Positions 1 to 5,047 are shown, numbered from the stretch's first letter. The stretch: 6,627 bases of DNA from Candidatus Parcubacteria bacterium (GCA_019662005.1 JAIFWG010000034.1:1-6627), one strand, 5' to 3'. Made by a program: numbers and translations. The notes: generated from the letters alone by a model not told the origin.

Positions 1-1
1 T

Positions 2-1108
2 ACTGAATCCGGTCCTTCTGGTTACACCTCTGCTTATAGCGGAGACTGTGATGCCACTGGCAATCCAACTTTGGCCTTGGGTGATAACAAAACCTGCACA
101 ATTACAAACACAGCAGTTGCTCCTACACTTAGACTTATAAAAACAGTCGTTAATGATAATGGTGGTACTGCAACAATCTCCGATTTCCAAGGCAAAGTAG
201 ATTCCATTAACGCTCCTTGGAATGGTGCCAATGTTTTGTCAGTCGGCGCTCATACTGCAAGTGAAACAAACCTTCCTGGCTACACCGCAGGAGCTTGGGG
301 CGGAGATTGCAACGCCAGTGGTTCGGTAACCTTGGCTTTAGGGCAAACAAAGACTTGCACGATTACAAACGACGACCAACCAGCACACCTAATTGTTATT
401 AAACATGTCGTTAATGATGATGGAGACGATGCTCTAGCCGCAGATTTCACCATGCATCTTACTGGAAGCGCTCTTTCGGCTAACGATTTTGCTGGAAGCG
501 AATCTGGCGTTAATGTAACTCTAAATGCCGGAGCTTATACAGCTGATGAAGCTACAAATGCTGGCTACATAAAAACACTAAGCGCAGATTGCTCTGGAAT
601 AATTGCAAATGGACAAACCAAGACTTGCACAATTACCAACAATGACATGCCGCACGCAACCAGAACTCAAGGTTTCTGGCAGACACATACCAGTTACACT
701 ACAACAAAGTTTAATAGTGGATTAAACCCTCTAACTATTGGTACTAAAGTTATTGATAGTCCAGCCAAACTCTTTGCTGGATTCTATGCCAGCATCCCCA
801 AGACTTCGACCGGAGCAAAAAGATCAGCTCTTGATCAAGCTCGAATGCAGATGCTTCAGCAATGGCTTGCAGCAAAATTGAACTGCCAAGCATTCGGTTG
901 CAGCTTAACTACGCAGACCTTACTGAACAATGCAGCTACTGCATGGTCAGGAACAAATGTAAGTTCAATCCAGTCTTACGCATCACAACTAGACACCTAC
1001 AATAATAGTAATGATGCCTTAGTAATCTCGGGTCAAGGCAAAGCCACTCCTGGCACATCACAAACAACAGCTACGTCTGGTATGAGCTACTGGAATATAC
1101 TTCCGTAA
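2..1108 (+). CDS. Secreted surface protein with prealbumin-like (CnaB/SpaA-type) repeats, C-terminal part
   Basis: The reading frame is open from the window edge, so the true start lies upstream; 368 residues are visible. One partial repeat and two full repeats of about 88 residues (about 1-37, 38-125, 126-215) each end in TCTITN. Each full repeat has a lysine in an IKxVVND strand (K47, K134), a glutamate before a GY (E88, E183) and the terminal Asn (N123, N213), which is the residue set of CnaB-type isopeptide domains. Each also has a cysteine pair (DC and TC: C103/C119, C197/C209). A different C-terminal region (about 221-368) begins RTQGFWQTH and has no repeat, LPXTG motif or membrane helix. 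Such repeats are known from extracellular stalks and adhesins, so a cell-surface or secreted role is likely. Domain type is fairly sure; ligand and anchoring are unknown. Confidence 0.8.
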   Translation, partial: TESGPSGYTSAYSGDCDATGNPTLALGDNKTCTITNTAVAPTLRLIKTVVNDNGGTATISDFQGKVDSINAPWNGANVLSVGAHTASETNLPGYTAGAWGGDCNASGSVTLALGQTKTCTITNDDQPAHLIVIKHVVNDDGDDALAADFTMHLTGSALSANDFAGSESGVNVTLNAGAYTADEATNAGYIKTLSADCSGIIANGQTKTCTITNNDMPHATRTQGFWQTHTSYTTTKFNSGLNPLTIGTKVIDSPAKLFAGFYASIPKTSTGAKRSALDQARMQMLQQWLAAKLNCQAFGCSLTTQTLLNNAATAWSGTNVSSIQSYASQLDTYNNSNDALVISGQGKATPGTSQTTATSGMSYWNILP

Positions 1109-1114
1109 GATCTC

Positions 1115-1152
1115 AATCAAAAAACGACCGCGTCTGCGGTCGTTTTTTGATT
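1115..1152. terminator. Bidirectional intrinsic terminator between convergent genes
   Basis: A perfect stem of 15 bp (1117-1131 with 1136-1150), extendable to 17 bp, closes a GTCT loop. The GC core GACCGC is flanked by six A on one side and six T on the other, so it can stop transcription in both directions. It sits 6 bp after the surface-protein stop codon and just before the end of the minus-strand VOC gene. Confidence 0.93.
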
Positions 1153-1156
1153 TAAC

Positions 1157-1669
1157 TTATCCCTGTGCTGCCTTCTTCAATTCTTCGATGTCTATCTTCT
1201 TCATTTTGAGCATTGCTTGCAGAACCCGGTCTGCCTTGGCTTTGTCCGGATCAGTAAGCAATTCTGGCAAAGTCTTGGGTATCACCTGCCAAGAAAATCC
1301 ATATCTATCTTGCAACCAACCGCATTGCTGGGCTTTGGGATCTCCCCCTTCAGTCAGTTTGTTCCAAAAATGATCTACTTCTTCTTGAGTCTCGCACTCT
1401 GTGTAGAATGATACGGCGCCGGTGGGTTTAAAAACCTGCCCGCCGTCTAAAGCCATAAATATCTGGCCTTCCAGCTCAAACACAGCAGTCAAAACCTTGC
1501 CCTCCATACCCTTCATTGGGCCTTCTAACGGTCCGTCGGGATAACGCTTAATGCTTATAACTTTTGATTCTGCTCTTTTAGCTGGCGAGCTAGCAAAAAC
1601 GGAAACATAAAAATTGATTGCTTCTTCTGCTTTATCGCTGAACCATAAAAACGGTGTAATTTTTTGCAT
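1157..1669 (-). CDS. PhnB-like VOC family protein (glyoxalase/bleomycin-resistance fold)
   Basis: The 170-residue product matches the PhnB-like branch of the vicinal oxygen chelate superfamily (Pfam 3-dmu-9_3-mt, PF06983) over its full length. It opens with ITPFLWFSDKAEEAINFYVSVF, the usual first strand and helix. It continues through TAVFELEGQIFMALDGG and SFYTECETQEEVDHFWNKL, then CGWLQDRYGFSWQVIP and a helical tail ending in KADRVLQAMLKMKKIDIEELKKA. The Pfam name refers to a methyltransferase, but these proteins are not established methyltransferases and the substrate is unknown. It is probably cytoplasmic. The start is the ATG 15 bp after the stop of the upstream membrane-protein gene, so the two may share a transcript; no Shine-Dalgarno is visible. 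The family call is solid; any reaction would be a guess. Confidence 0.9.
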   Translation of the reverse strand: MQKITPFLWFSDKAEEAINFYVSVFASSPAKRAESKVISIKRYPDGPLEGPMKGMEGKVLTAVFELEGQIFMALDGGQVFKPTGAVSFYTECETQEEVDHFWNKLTEGGDPKAQQCGWLQDRYGFSWQVIPKTLPELLTDPDKAKADRVLQAMLKMKKIDIEELKKAAQG

Positions 1670-1684
1670 AGTTTAATCTTAAAC

Positions 1685-1909
1685 TTATTTGCGAAAAAAT
1701 AAAGAAATGGCAAAAATAGCAAACCCAAATCCCAGGCCCACAAATGCTCCTGAGAATATATTTTCAGATGCTATTCCCATACCTGTTCCAATAAACAAGC
1801 CGGCGGGTATAAAAAGAGCACCTCGAGTTACCCGTTCTGGTTTATTAAATTTTTCTTGAGAGGAAAGTAATGGAGATTCTTCCATATACACAATAAACTC
1901 TTCAAGCAT
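1685..1909 (-). CDS. Small two-helix membrane protein, unknown function
   Basis: The 74-residue product has a polar N-terminal part (about 1-28, with MEESPLLSSQEKFNKPERVTR) followed by two hydrophobic, glycine-rich segments at about 30-49 and 52-71, ending FFRK. It is probably an inner-membrane hairpin protein. I recognise no family. The gene lies between a 17-bp perfect hairpin upstream and the PhnB-like gene 15 bp downstream, which suggests co-transcription with the latter. No Shine-Dalgarno is visible before the ATG; a second ATG at codon 9 is an alternative start. It is called as a gene because it is the only sizeable frame here and its composition is clearly membrane-like. Confidence 0.65.
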   Translation of the reverse strand: MLEEFIVYMEESPLLSSQEKFNKPERVTRGALFIPAGLFIGTGMGIASENIFSGAFVGLGFGFAIFAISLFFRK

Positions 1910-1921
1910 TAATTAATGATG

Positions 1922-1958
1922 AAACATAAATGCCGCACAAAGTGCGGCATTTATGTTT
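1922..1958. terminator. 17-bp perfect hairpin, probable terminator
   Basis: The arm 1922-1938 pairs perfectly with 1942-1958 around an AAA loop. The core GCCGCAC/GTGCGGC is flanked by A/T-rich stem. Both ends lie in a gene gap: the 42-residue gene ends at 1965 and the membrane-protein gene starts at 1909. The T-rich lower stem (TTTATGTTT) could act as a terminator in either direction, although no long pure T-run follows. Confidence 0.65.
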
Positions 1959-1964
1959 ATAGGA

Positions 1965-2093
1965 CTATCTGTGCTTTTTGGCTTTGCGATCTGCGAGCAT
2001 CTTAGCTTTAATCGCTCGTCGCTTGGCTGTTTTAGGAGAGTTTGTCTTTCTAGTCATCAAACTACCAATTGCACCATGTCGTTTTGAGGGCAT
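1965..2093 (-). CDS. 42-residue highly basic small protein, unknown
   Basis: Reading the minus strand from the ATG at 2093 gives an uninterrupted 42-codon frame ending in TAG. The product begins MPSKRHGAIGSLMTRKTN and continues SPKTAKRRAIKAKMLADRKA to a KKHR end. About a third of residues are Lys or Arg against a single acidic residue (Asp35). The second half could form one amphipathic helix. Such composition suits a protein that binds RNA, DNA or the ribosome, but I recognise no family and the role is unproven. The frame stops just before the 1922-1958 hairpin, as expected for a real gene with its own terminator, and fills an otherwise empty 250-bp gap. There is no clear Shine-Dalgarno; the upstream stretch is A/T-rich. 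Confidence 0.6.
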   Translation of the reverse strand: MPSKRHGAIGSLMTRKTNSPKTAKRRAIKAKMLADRKAKKHR

Positions 2094-2158
2094 ATTCTAA
2101 AATTTATTATTTATAGTTCAAGAATAACATATTATCTGAATTATTAAAACAGGAACAG

Positions 2159-2626
2159 CTATTCTTCTAAAATTGAGGTGTGCATGACTTCGACAACAAA
2201 GTCGACAAACAGCTCTGGAAAATCAAACCACAACTCTCGCTCGCTCCAGCCCCCTTTTCTAAATTGAAGATTTTTAGTCTTAGCCCAATCTTCAACTTTT
2301 TGGATCACCTCGGTGGGGTTATTAGAGATAAATGCCACGTGCGAACCGTTTTTTCTTGAAGCATCTTCAATCGGGGTTTCTCTCACTTCAGCTAGTTGGA
2401 TATTAAAATTTAAGCCTTCTTGAGCAATCATGGCCCAGCGCACTCCATTGGGTGGTCGATAGACCACTTTCATACCAAGCAACTCAAACATCTCGGTTAC
2501 GGCCTCGAGAGTATTTAGCTGAATGCGTTTACAAACATGATGCAGTAATGGGTCCGTTTTTAAGTTCATAATTGTTATATTACAGAACATTAAAGGTTTA
2601 AACAATGAAGCCTCCACAAAGTTCAT
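2159..2626 (-). CDS. Divergent VOC (glyoxalase-like) family protein
   Basis: The 155-residue product shows a single VOC module. The first strand carries LLHHVCKRI, then a helix ending FELLGMKVVYRPP and a strand pair WAMIAQEGLNFNIQLAEV. The second half has GSHVAFISNNPTEVIQKVEDWAK, then a PELFVDFVVEVMH end. The positions of the two histidines and of the late glutamate fit the usual metal ligands of this fold, but they are assigned by eye. The first 19 residues lie outside the domain, and the ATG at 2569 (starting MNLKTDPLLHH) may be the true start. It is not closely similar to the PhnB-like protein at 1157-1669. Substrate unknown. The gene diverges from the small hydrophobic gene at 2700. Confidence 0.7.
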   Translation of the reverse strand: MNFVEASLFKPLMFCNITIMNLKTDPLLHHVCKRIQLNTLEAVTEMFELLGMKVVYRPPNGVRWAMIAQEGLNFNIQLAEVRETPIEDASRKNGSHVAFISNNPTEVIQKVEDWAKTKNLQFRKGGWSERELWFDFPELFVDFVVEVMHTSILEE

Positions 2627-2643
2627 CGAAGCTTCTTAAAATA

Positions 2644-2652
2644 TGGTATGAT
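2644..2652 (+). promoter_or_regulatory. Extended -10 promoter element for the 55-residue gene
   Basis: TGGTATGAT fits an extended -10 (TGn followed by TATGAT). A weak -35-like TTCATC lies about 19 bp upstream at 2622-2627. The predicted start near 2659 would leave a leader of about 40 nt before the ATG at 2700. It is supported only by motif match and position in the divergent gap. Confidence 0.4.
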
Positions 2653-2699
2653 AAAAGGGATATATAAAGGTCGAAGACTTAATTGGTTCTATTAAAATA

Positions 2700-2867
2700 A
2701 TGCTAAAAAATATGCACGATGGAATTTACGGCTTAGCTTTTCTCGGAGCGCTTATCTACTACATCAAACACGCTCATTCTTTTGGACAAGGTGTCATGGG
2801 AGTTTTGAAGGCAATAGTTTGGCCCGCCTTGCTTGTCTACAAGCTTCTTGGATCTTTGCACAAGTAA
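2700..2867 (+). CDS. 55-residue hydrophobic small protein, unknown
   Basis: An ATG at 2700 opens a 55-codon frame ending in TAA. The product starts MLKNMHDGIYGLAFLGALIY, continues YIKHAHSFGQGVMGVLKAIV and ends WPALLVYKLLGSLHK. Two hydrophobic segments (about 9-21 and 32-50) are separated by a polar KHAHSFGQG turn, so a small membrane or membrane-surface protein is likely. The pattern YGLAFLGALIYYI plus KAIVWPALLVYKLL resembles small proteins I recall from CPR genomes annotated only as hypothetical; that recollection is unverified. The gene is framed by an extended -10 upstream and a strong terminator 11 bp after its stop. It is shorter than usual ORF cut-offs and easily missed. An internal ATG at codon 5 is an alternative start. 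Confidence 0.75.
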   Translation: MLKNMHDGIYGLAFLGALIYYIKHAHSFGQGVMGVLKAIVWPALLVYKLLGSLHK

Positions 2868-2878
2868 TAAAGTAGCAA

Positions 2879-2912
2879 AATAAAAATAGACCCGACCGGG
2901 TCTATTTTTATT
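2879..2912. terminator. Bidirectional intrinsic terminator
   Basis: The arms 2879-2893 and 2898-2912 pair perfectly over 15 bp around a GACC loop. The GC-rich top (AGACCC/GGGTCT) stands on A/T tracts on both sides. It separates the 55-residue plus-strand gene from the end of the minus-strand DUF2975/HTH operon and serves both. Confidence 0.92.
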
Positions 2913-2926
2913 ACAAGAGAATATGT

Positions 2927-3124
2927 CTAAGACTTGTTTAGATACTTACTCGCTATGCTCAATGCAAACGAGGTTAAAATAAAGATAACGGCAGTGAATA
3001 GAAGTTTCAACAATATGATGTTTGGGCCATCATCTGTAGGACCTGTCGTCAAAACCAGTAATATTCCAATAACACCGAAAGCAACTGACGACCCGATAAA
3101 CAAACGTGTGATTATTTTTTGCAT
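2927..3124 (-). CDS. Small two-helix membrane protein, last gene of the DUF2975/HTH operon
   Basis: The 65-residue product has two hydrophobic helices (about 5-27 and 37-58) joined by a short acidic, proline-containing loop (TTGPTDDGPN). It starts MQKII and ends SKYLNKS, with lysines at both ends, so both termini may face the cytoplasm. No family is recognised. The gene lies 19 bp after the HTH gene and just before the operon terminator, so it is probably the fourth gene of the operon and may act with the DUF2975 proteins. A plus-strand frame over the same bases is an antisense shadow. Confidence 0.65.
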   Translation of the reverse strand: MQKIITRLFIGSSVAFGVIGILLVLTTGPTDDGPNIILLKLLFTAVIFILTSFALSIASKYLNKS

Positions 3125-3143
3125 AATAATTTTATTATTTTTT

Positions 3144-3347
3144 TTATTTTTTATATTCTAAAATATCTCCTGGCTGGCATTCTAAAGCTTCACAAACCGC
3201 CTCCAGCGTTGATAGCCTAACCGCTTTTGCTTTGCCGTTTTTCAATATCGAAAGATTGGCCATCGTAATTCCAACTCTTTCCGAGAGTTCGGTCACACTC
3301 ATCTTTCGTTTGGCCAGCATCACATCAATGTTAATTATTATTGCCAT
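3144..3347 (-). CDS. YozG-type Cro/C1 (XRE) helix-turn-helix regulator
   Basis: The 67-residue product is a single HTH domain. MAIIINIDVMLAKRKMSVTEL leads into the helix-turn-helix SVTELSERVGITMANLSILKNGK, followed by VRLSTLEAVCEALECQPGDILEY, the typical ending of the short Cro/C1 group that includes Bacillus YozG. It has no sensor or dimerisation domain beyond this. Such regulators are regularly encoded next to DUF2975 membrane proteins, as here: the gap to the second DUF2975 gene is only 2 bp, which suggests translational coupling. It probably binds the paired direct repeats upstream of the operon (4312-4351) and regulates its own synthesis; that is inference from context. Confidence 0.92.
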   Translation of the reverse strand: MAIIINIDVMLAKRKMSVTELSERVGITMANLSILKNGKAKAVRLSTLEAVCEALECQPGDILEYKK

Positions 3348-3349
3348 AT

Positions 3350-3832
3350 TTAAACAGTTAAATCGTTCTCGGATTTTATAGCCATACCATGTTTTAATAG
3401 CTTTTGAAGAACAGCGGCAAAGACTGCAACTACAATTGAAGCAAAAACAATAACTAGTCCAAGAGCTGCAACACCTGGAGCGTCATCCTTATCTGCTACG
3501 ATAACGATGTATGGCATGCCCACCGCATACAAGCCGCTGATCGTTTCGGCGCAATATTTAATATACTTCAAAGCTGTTATTGATGATTCAGAGAAGGCAT
3601 TATCTTTGTCGATATGGCTCAAAAGTCTTAGTGCTTGATATAGCGCAATAAAAAATGGTATCGCAGCAATATACATACCAATAATAACTGGGGTGTAACC
3701 AAGAGCCCATTCTTTGCTCAAGCCCGCTGGGAGTACAAAAATACACAATGCGATAACCGCGATTCCTATAGCAAAGATGACTCCCTTCAAAAATAATGTT
3801 GATACTTGTTTCATAAGTTTATTCTTAGACAT
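3350..3832 (-). CDS. DUF2975 family membrane protein, second copy
   Basis: The 160-residue product has four hydrophobic segments (about 14-34, 45-65, 97-115, 123-145), the usual DUF2975 topology. Family marks are LLSHIDKDNAFSESSITALKYIKYCA between helices 2 and 3 and the ending HGMAIKSENDLTV. It is a paralogue of the gene just upstream. That protein starts MKQHSIIFLK and this one has MKQVSTLFLK at codon 7, so the ATG at 3814 may be the true start. The ATG at 3832 overlaps the previous gene by 8 bp. DUF2975 has no established molecular function; constant pairing with a YozG-type regulator suggests a membrane sensor or immunity-like role, which is speculative. Confidence 0.9.
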   Translation of the reverse strand: MSKNKLMKQVSTLFLKGVIFAIGIAVIALCIFVLPAGLSKEWALGYTPVIIGMYIAAIPFFIALYQALRLLSHIDKDNAFSESSITALKYIKYCAETISGLYAVGMPYIVIVADKDDAPGVAALGLVIVFASIVVAVFAAVLQKLLKHGMAIKSENDLTV

Positions 3833-4292
3833 TATTTTCTGATTTTATCTTATTTTGTAAAAGTTTTTCAAAAACAGAAGCCGCGGTGGCAATTACGATA
3901 GAAACAAAGATCATTAAAATGGCTATGGCAATAAAGCCCGCTGGGTCGTCATCTTTAGCATGAAATATCCTTATGTATAGTGCTGCCGCCACGATTAAGT
4001 TACTTTGCGTGATTGCGCTGTATTTTATAGTCTTTAAAGCTTTTACAGAATCTAGTGAGAATACTTTATTTCTACCGATGAATCCAAGCAACTTAAACAC
4101 TTGGTACAAGGCAACAAAAAATGGGATAGACGCTAAGTACCCATAAATAATGAATGGATCAGAGTAAATACTGTATAGGTCCAAATTTACGGCTCTGCCC
4201 TCGGTTAAGGGGAATCGAATCATGACTGCTAGCGCCACGATTCCGATTAGTACAATTACTATCTTAAGAAATATTATTGAATGCTGTTTCAT
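3825..4292 (-). CDS. DUF2975 family membrane protein, first copy and first gene of the operon
   Basis: The 155-residue product has four predicted helices (about 7-24, 46-66, 93-110, 117-142). It carries the DUF2975 segment LLGFIGRNKVFSLDSVKALKTIKYSA and the late AKDDDPAGFIAIAILMIF helix. Its ending, NKIKSENNV, is shorter than the paralogue's IKSENDLTV. The ATG is chosen because GAGGTGAT, an eight-base match to the anti-Shine-Dalgarno, lies 11 nt upstream; this is the best ribosome site in the window. The gene overlaps the next DUF2975 gene by 8 bp or is separated by 10 bp, depending on that gene's start. Function as for the paralogue. Confidence 0.9.
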   Translation of the reverse strand: MKQHSIIFLKIVIVLIGIVALAVMIRFPLTEGRAVNLDLYSIYSDPFIIYGYLASIPFFVALYQVFKLLGFIGRNKVFSLDSVKALKTIKYSAITQSNLIVAAALYIRIFHAKDDDPAGFIAIAILMIFVSIVIATAASVFEKLLQNKIKSENNV

Positions 4293-4303
4293 AAAACAAG
4301 CTT

Positions 4304-4311
4304 ATCACCTC
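4304..4311 (-). promoter_or_regulatory. Strong Shine-Dalgarno of the DUF2975 operon
   Basis: On the minus strand the bases read GAGGTGAT, complementary to the 3' end of 16S rRNA, 11 nt before the ATG at 4292. Most genes in this window have no such site, so this operon is probably set for efficient, leader-dependent translation. It also argues against a promoter whose start would fall right at the ATG. Confidence 0.75.
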
Positions 4312-4351
4312 ATATATCGTTTGTCAATAAATATATATTGTTTATCAACAA
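4312..4351. repeat. Two 19-bp direct repeats, likely operator of the HTH regulator
   Basis: Plus-strand copies are ATATATCGTTTGTCAATAA (4312-4330) and ATATATTGTTTATCAACAA (4333-4351). They match at 16 of 19 positions, all three differences are transitions, and the offset is 21 bp, two DNA turns. The second copy also contains the dyad ATTGTT-TATC-AACAAT. On the minus strand the first copy holds TTGACA, a -35-like hexamer, with TGATAAGCT 17 bp further on as a possible extended -10; TATATG and TATATT are other -10 candidates. Position directly upstream of an operon with an autoregulator-type gene supports an operator. Confidence 0.65.
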
Positions 4352-4366
4352 TGCTCTAAAACGCTA

Positions 4367-4618
4367 TCAACGATGATTACAACCCACCCAACAACAAGGC
4401 CGGCGCTTGCCTTCTATGAGCTCGTCTCGCACTCTCTTAACATGGTTCCGCCTAGTCTCTGGTTTTTTAACTGAAGTAACCCAACAAATCCACTCATTGC
4501 GCGCGAGTGGTGTAATATCTTCCCAGGCTGCCAGTGCTGCTGAAGAAGAAGTTAGAGTTTTTCGTAAATCGTCTGGAACTCGATGCGCTACACCAGAAGA
4601 GATTTCTTTTTTGGTCAT
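4367..4618 (-). CDS. YdeI/OmpD-associated family small protein
   Basis: The 83-residue product matches the short form of the YdeI/OmpD-associated family (OmdA, PF13376). It has VPDDLRKTLTSSSAALAAWEDITPLARNEWICWVTSVKKPETRRNHVKRVRDELIEGKRRPCC, with the typical W(I/V)xxxKxPETRxxH helix and the GKRRPCC end. Longer relatives carry an extra N-terminal domain that is absent here. Family names refer to bacteriocin protection and OmpD association, but the biochemical role is not known. The ATG at 4618 is preceded by a good extended -10 promoter (4641-4649) with a leader of about 16 nt. The stop lies just upstream of the paired repeats, so the operator region of the next operon also forms this gene's 3' flank. 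Confidence 0.85.
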   Translation of the reverse strand: MTKKEISSGVAHRVPDDLRKTLTSSSAALAAWEDITPLARNEWICWVTSVKKPETRRNHVKRVRDELIEGKRRPCCWVGCNHR

Positions 4619-4640
4619 AAGATTATTCTATCAAACCGCT

Positions 4641-4649
4641 ATTATAACA
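4641..4649 (-). promoter_or_regulatory. Extended -10 promoter of the YdeI-family gene
   Basis: The minus strand reads TGTTATAAT, that is TG-n-TATAAT with a perfect -10 hexamer. The best -35 position 17 bp upstream is only TTTATT. The predicted start near 4634 gives a leader of about 16 nt before the ATG at 4618. It lies directly downstream of the terminator of the preceding gene. Confidence 0.65.
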
Positions 4650-4667
4650 TCTATGAAGATTAGAAAT

Positions 4668-4688
4668 AAAAAGCCGACGTTAGTCGGC
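4668..4688 (-). terminator. Intrinsic terminator overlapping the stop codon of the 4680-4955 gene
   Basis: On the minus strand GCCGAC (4688-4683) and GTCGGC (4678-4673) form a 6-bp GC-rich stem around the loop TAAC, followed by TTTTT and then ATTT. The loop contains the TAA stop of the gene it terminates, so the last codons form one arm of the hairpin. Confidence 0.8.
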
Positions 4689-4955
4689 GTTGGTAGGGTT
4701 CTCCAACTCATAGTGCAGTAACAGCAAGACAAAGGATTTTTTTGGCGTTAGAATAAAAATGGATACAATTTTCTTCTCTTTTGCATCAACTCGCCTACAC
4801 AAAACCATGGCAGCTGCAGCAAGAGGATCATCTACGAGCAATCTTGTCGCCACCGGTTCAATTTCTTTAAAAGAAGGATGGTCGCCTAACCCGTGCTTCC
4901 TCCACAAATCAAGAGTGTAGTGGTCTTTTGCTGTTCTAGGAGTTTCAAATCCCAT
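4680..4955 (-). CDS. Hypothetical protein, unknown
   Basis: From the ATG at 4955 the product has 91 residues: MGFETPRTAKDHYTLDLWRK, then HGLGDHPSFKEIEPVATRLL, VDDPLAAAAMVLCRRVDAKE, and KKIVSIFILTPKKSFVLLLL, ending HYELENPTNAD. I recognise no family. The alternating hydrophobic C-terminal part looks like a pair of beta strands of a small alpha/beta protein, probably cytoplasmic. A longer frame begins at a GTG at 4982, but that codon lies in one arm of an inverted repeat and in the predicted promoter, so the ATG is preferred. A TTGACA-N17-TATTGT promoter (4973-5001) and a terminator overlapping the stop codon frame it as a single-gene unit, which supports it as real. Confidence 0.6.
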   Translation of the reverse strand: MGFETPRTAKDHYTLDLWRKHGLGDHPSFKEIEPVATRLLVDDPLAAAAMVLCRRVDAKEKKIVSIFILTPKKSFVLLLLHYELENPTNAD

Positions 4956-4972
4956 AATAATGAACCAAAGCA

Positions 4973-5001
4973 ACAATACCACCGAAAAGTGGTATTGTCA
5001 A
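4973..5001 (-). promoter_or_regulatory. Promoter built on an inverted repeat (copy A)
   Basis: On the minus strand TTGACA (5001-4996) and TATTGT (4978-4973) are 17 bp apart, with a predicted start near 4966, about 11 nt before the ATG at 4955. The same bases form a 10-bp inverted repeat (4973-4982 with 4989-4998), whose outer parts overlap both hexamers. The same arrangement recurs at 5907-5935. Confidence 0.55.
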
Positions 5002-5013
5002 AGAATACTCCGA

Positions 5014-5038
5014 ACAAAAAGCCGACCATGCGGTCGGC
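5014..5038 (-). terminator. Intrinsic terminator of the CFI-box gene
   Basis: On the minus strand GCCGACC (5038-5032) pairs with GGTCGGC (5027-5021) around GCAT, followed by TTTTTG. It lies 9 bp after the TAA of the gene at 5048-5536. The stem closely resembles the one at 4673-4688. Confidence 0.85.
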
Positions 5039-5047
5039 CGTAACTTG

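Noticed and set aside
34..231. Minus-strand frame of 65 codons
   Set aside because: It lies antisense within the repeat surface protein and mirrors its repeat codons.
71..1108. TTG at 71 as the start of the surface protein
   Set aside because: The frame is open to the window edge and the residues before 71 continue the same repeat (E2, Y8, C16), so the gene is 5'-truncated by the window.
1188..1411. Two plus-strand frames over the PhnB-like gene
   Set aside because: They are antisense to a clearly recognisable VOC coding sequence and have no protein-like features of their own.
1555..1743. Minus-strand frame bridging the VOC and membrane-protein genes
   Set aside because: It overlaps both real genes in another frame, including the recognised VOC N-terminus.
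2934..3161. Plus-strand 75-codon frame
   Set aside because: It is antisense to the operon's last gene and runs into the T-rich spacer, which produces its artificial hydrophobic tail.
4312..4351. The paired 19-bp repeats as a CRISPR or attachment site
   Set aside because: Only two copies, no spacer-like unique sequence between them, and no recombinase or Cas gene nearby; the position fits an operator.
4407..4721. Plus-strand 104-codon frame
   Set aside because: It is antisense to the YdeI-family gene and crosses a terminator and a promoter of the minus strand.
4956..4982. GTG start at 4982 adding nine hydrophobic residues (a possible signal peptide) to the 4680 gene
   Set aside because: The codons lie in one arm of an inverted repeat and over the predicted -10 and transcription start; the ATG at 4955 is better placed.
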